From assembly GCA_001724265.1 (NCBI GenBank), contig MEDY01000453.1, positions 1 through 20,814 of the forward strand: 20,814 bases of DNA, read 5' to 3'. A program made the position numbers and the translations under genes. Of this stretch, positions 18,670-20,814 are shown piece by piece. The notes below the pieces were generated by a model. It saw nothing but the letters and a program-made list of their open reading frames with translations, was not told where the DNA came from and did no database searches. Position 1 is the stretch's first letter, and the number at the start of each line of letters is the position of its first letter. The stretch comes from Rhizaria sp. SCN 62-66. Lineage: Eukaryota > Rhizaria, unplaced.

Positions 18670-20289
18670 TTAGTAGTACCTGGCCTTGACGGGCGTGACG
18701 TCGATGCGCACCGGCGGGCCGTCTTGCGCGACGGTGGCCGTGACCTGCGTGGCGCGCCCGCCCGCGCCCGCGCCCGCGCCCGTGGGCGTGCGCAGGTACG
18801 CGTTGGCCGCGGCTGAGGCGGCGGCGGACGCGGCCGAGAAGCGCGAGGACGCGGCCGACAGCGCCGCGCTCGAGGGCACGTACTGGTACGGACTCACGGC
18901 GCCGGCGGCCGAGCCCGCGGAGGACTGCATCACGGAGGCGGGCGCGCGCGAAGGGGTGCTCACGGCGCGCATGTGGGCCTTGGCCATGGCGGCGGCCGCC
19001 GCGCCCTCGGCCTCGGTGTTATCGATAACGACGTTGAGCTCGTTCTGCGCATTCTTGAGCTTGAAGCGGAGCTCGCGCAGCGCCTGCTCCGACTGGCGCG
19101 CCTTCTCGCGCAGCGCCTCGATCTCGGCCGCGCGCGCCGCCTGCAGCGACTCGAGCGCGGCCTCGTGATGCAGCTTCAGCTCCGTCACCTGCGCCGTGAG
19201 CGCCAGCTCCGCCTCGCCTGCCTGCCGCAGCGCGCGCTGCGCGTCGCCGAGCGCGCGCTTGAGCTCGTCGATGGTCTCGCCCGCCTCGGCCAGCTCGCCC
19301 GCGAGCGCGGCGCCGCGGCGCTGCTCGCGCACGCGGTCAGCCTGCTCATGCTCCAGCGCCTCGACCGTCTGCGCGCGCTGCTGCTGCGCGACACGCGTGG
19401 CCTCGCGCTGCTGCGAGAGGTCCTCGCGCAGCTGCTCGATCACGTCGCGGTGCTGCGACAGCTGCGCCGTCAGCTCCAGCTTCTCGCGGTGGTAGCCCTC
19501 AGCGTCGCGCTTCCACGCCGCAGCCTCGTCGCCGGACGTCGCAACCTGTTTCGACAGCGACGTCACGCGCGTGTTGAGCGCCGCGATCTGCGTCGTCTGC
19601 TGCTGCGACGCCAGCGTCAGCGCCTCCACCTTGGCGCGCGACTGAGCCAGCTCGCGCTGCGCGTCCGACAGCTCCGTGCGCTTCGCCTCAAGCGCGGCGA
19701 GCGTGTCCACCAGCGTCTTACGGTCGCTCGCGCGGTCCGCCTCGAGCGTGGTCACGCGCGACTGCAGCGCCTGCTTCTCGGCCAGCACCTGGCTGGCGGC
19801 GCGCTGGTCGGCAAGCCACTGCTCGCGCAGACGCGAGATCTCGCGCGTCAGGTCGTCCTGCAGGCGCTGCATCTCCAGCTGGTGCTTGTTGTTCTGCGAC
19901 AGCAAGTCCTCGTGATGGCCGCGCTTGAGTTGGTCGAGCTGCTGCGTCAGGTACTGGCGGTCCGTCTGCGCCTGCACTTTGTCGCGCTCAGTCGCCTGCA
20001 GCCGCGCCTCGAGCGCCGCGTTCGCCTCGTCCAGCATCGACAGCCGGCTCTGGTACTTAAGCAAGCGCTGGTCCATCATCATGACGCTCTGTTGCAGTGT
20101 TGAGATGGTGTTGACGGCCGCGCGGCGGTCAGAGTCAGTGGCCTTGTCGCGCGAGACCAGGAGGTCGTCCAAGTCGCGGATGCGCGAGCGCAGGCTCGAG
20201 TTGCGGTTCAGCAGCTCCTTGTTAATGCTCGCAAGGCTGGCCTGCTCGGACCGACTGAGGGCCAGAGCAGTGTCCAAATGCGGGTACAT
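18670..20289 (-). CDS. Long coiled-coil protein of unknown function
   Basis: The frame from ATG 20289 to TAA gives 539 residues. About residues 10-425 are continuous heptad-like coiled coil rich in Gln, Leu, Glu, Arg and Ala, without transmembrane segments or a catalytic motif. The tail is Ser/Ala-rich with several Ser/Thr-Pro sites (VSTPSRAP, RTPTG) and ends DVTPVKARYY, suggesting phosphoregulation. Such an architecture is common in Golgi, centrosomal, basal-body and cytoskeletal proteins and does not identify one. On the minus strand the ATG is preceded directly by TGTCTTGCAGACAG, a strong acceptor-like sequence, with GTTAAC about 48 bases further up. The true first exon may therefore lie upstream and the N-terminus may be longer. 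No matching donor was found in the window. Confidence 0.85.
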   Translation of the reverse strand: MYPHLDTALALSRSEQASLASINKELLNRNSSLRSRIRDLDDLLVSRDKATDSDRRAAVNTISTLQQSVMMMDQRLLKYQSRLSMLDEANAALEARLQATERDKVQAQTDRQYLTQQLDQLKRGHHEDLLSQNNKHQLEMQRLQDDLTREISRLREQWLADQRAASQVLAEKQALQSRVTTLEADRASDRKTLVDTLAALEAKRTELSDAQRELAQSRAKVEALTLASQQQTTQIAALNTRVTSLSKQVATSGDEAAAWKRDAEGYHREKLELTAQLSQHRDVIEQLREDLSQQREATRVAQQQRAQTVEALEHEQADRVREQRRGAALAGELAEAGETIDELKRALGDAQRALRQAGEAELALTAQVTELKLHHEAALESLQAARAAEIEALREKARQSEQALRELRFKLKNAQNELNVVIDNTEAEGAAAAAMAKAHMRAVSTPSRAPASVMQSSAGSAAGAVSPYQYVPSSAALSAASSRFSAASAAASAAANAYLRTPTGAGAGAGGRATQVTATVAQDGPPVRIDVTPVKARYY

Positions 20290-20814
20290 CTGTCTGCAAG
20301 ACAGAGGCGAAACAACGACAAGGTGCGAAGGGCAGGTGAGTGTTAACGGTATTCAGACAAAGATTACAAACAAGTGGAGTGTAAATAAGTGTTCTGAATG
20401 AGACATTAAAAATGAGAATGAATCATGTCGAGTTTTACAAAGACAAAGTATAAAATTTGCATCCGACGATGAGATGGTTGAGAAATGTAGCATTTTTGAC
20501 CTTGGCGTTTCACCCCAACGGATTCATCGCCACACTACATTGTTCTATTTCTTCTTCTTTGTCAACCACCGTCACCAATTAAGTCGCAGTCTTATTAATA
20601 GCTTAAAAACATTCATAAATAGGTGCGCGACAGCGATGTACACGCTCATATATTATATCTTATTAATTATATTAGTCGCAACTGTACTTGACACCGTTCA
20701 ATTTCGTTCATATTTTGTTACCGCCGACATTCAGCATAAAATACCAAGTCTCACAGGCTCACACTGGGGCAAACACCACCCACAGCCGTTTCGGGGCGGG
20801 CATATAAAGGTGGC
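20290..20814. other. AT-rich region upstream of the coiled-coil gene, up to the right edge
   Basis: These 525 bases hold no supported gene. On the minus strand the last ~60 bases before the coiled-coil ATG look like an intron end: pyrimidine tract, CAG, and GTTAAC at 20342-20347. A leader exon could thus lie in this region. A CCAAT at 20575-20579 is a possible promoter element. The right edge carries a plus-strand GC-box and TATA motif. Confidence 0.5.
20793..20808 (+). promoter_or_regulatory. GC-box plus TATA box, probable promoter of a gene beyond the right edge
   Basis: GGGGCGGG at 20793-20800 is followed by CATATAAAGG, with TATAAA at 20803-20808. This is a textbook plus-strand core promoter arrangement in an otherwise AT-rich spacer. 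The gene it would serve starts outside the window, so this cannot be confirmed here. Confidence 0.4.

Overview
The window is nuclear DNA of a unicellular or otherwise gene-dense eukaryote. Three genes carry GT-AG introns that close up known protein families (SF3A3, glucosamine-6-phosphate deaminase) or extend a long reading frame. The gene set (SF3a60, a PRP16-like helicase, AP-4 mu) is exclusively eukaryotic. Exons are extremely GC-rich and full of Ala, Ser, Gln, Asp and Arg/Asp low-complexity runs, whereas introns and intergenic DNA are AT-rich, so gene borders show by eye. I cannot name the species. An IFT54-like domain would suit a lineage with cilia or flagella. I saw no tRNA, rRNA, transposon or CRISPR array.

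Layout from left to right. Positions 1-1179 (minus) hold the 5' part of an RD/SR-rich protein, probably a PRP16-type splicing helicase, running off the left edge. A 400-base divergent spacer separates it from SF3A3 (1580-3744, plus, one intron), a U2 snRNP subunit. Next comes a 1702-residue low-complexity protein (4323-9431, plus) whose last ~200 residues resemble the calponin-homology-like domain normally found at the N-terminus of IFT54/TRAF3IP1. Convergent to it is glucosamine-6-phosphate deaminase (10845-9815, minus, one intron). Upstream of that on the same strand is the AP-4 mu subunit (12567-11185, minus). A 741-base divergent spacer leads to a large acidic, Ala-rich protein of unknown function (13309-18189, plus, one intron), whose frame is interrupted by a single TAG at 13825. 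Convergent to it is a 539-residue coiled-coil protein (20289-18670, minus). The right end is AT-rich spacer finishing in a GC-box plus TATA motif on the plus strand.

The genes do not form one pathway. Themes are pre-mRNA splicing (left pair), trafficking and possibly cilia (IFT54-like protein, AP-4 mu), and amino-sugar catabolism (deaminase). The points most worth checking are the IFT54-like domain at the wrong end of a giant protein, the in-frame TAG, and an unusual shared 5' splice-site sequence (GT[A/T]CGTC) in all three supported introns.
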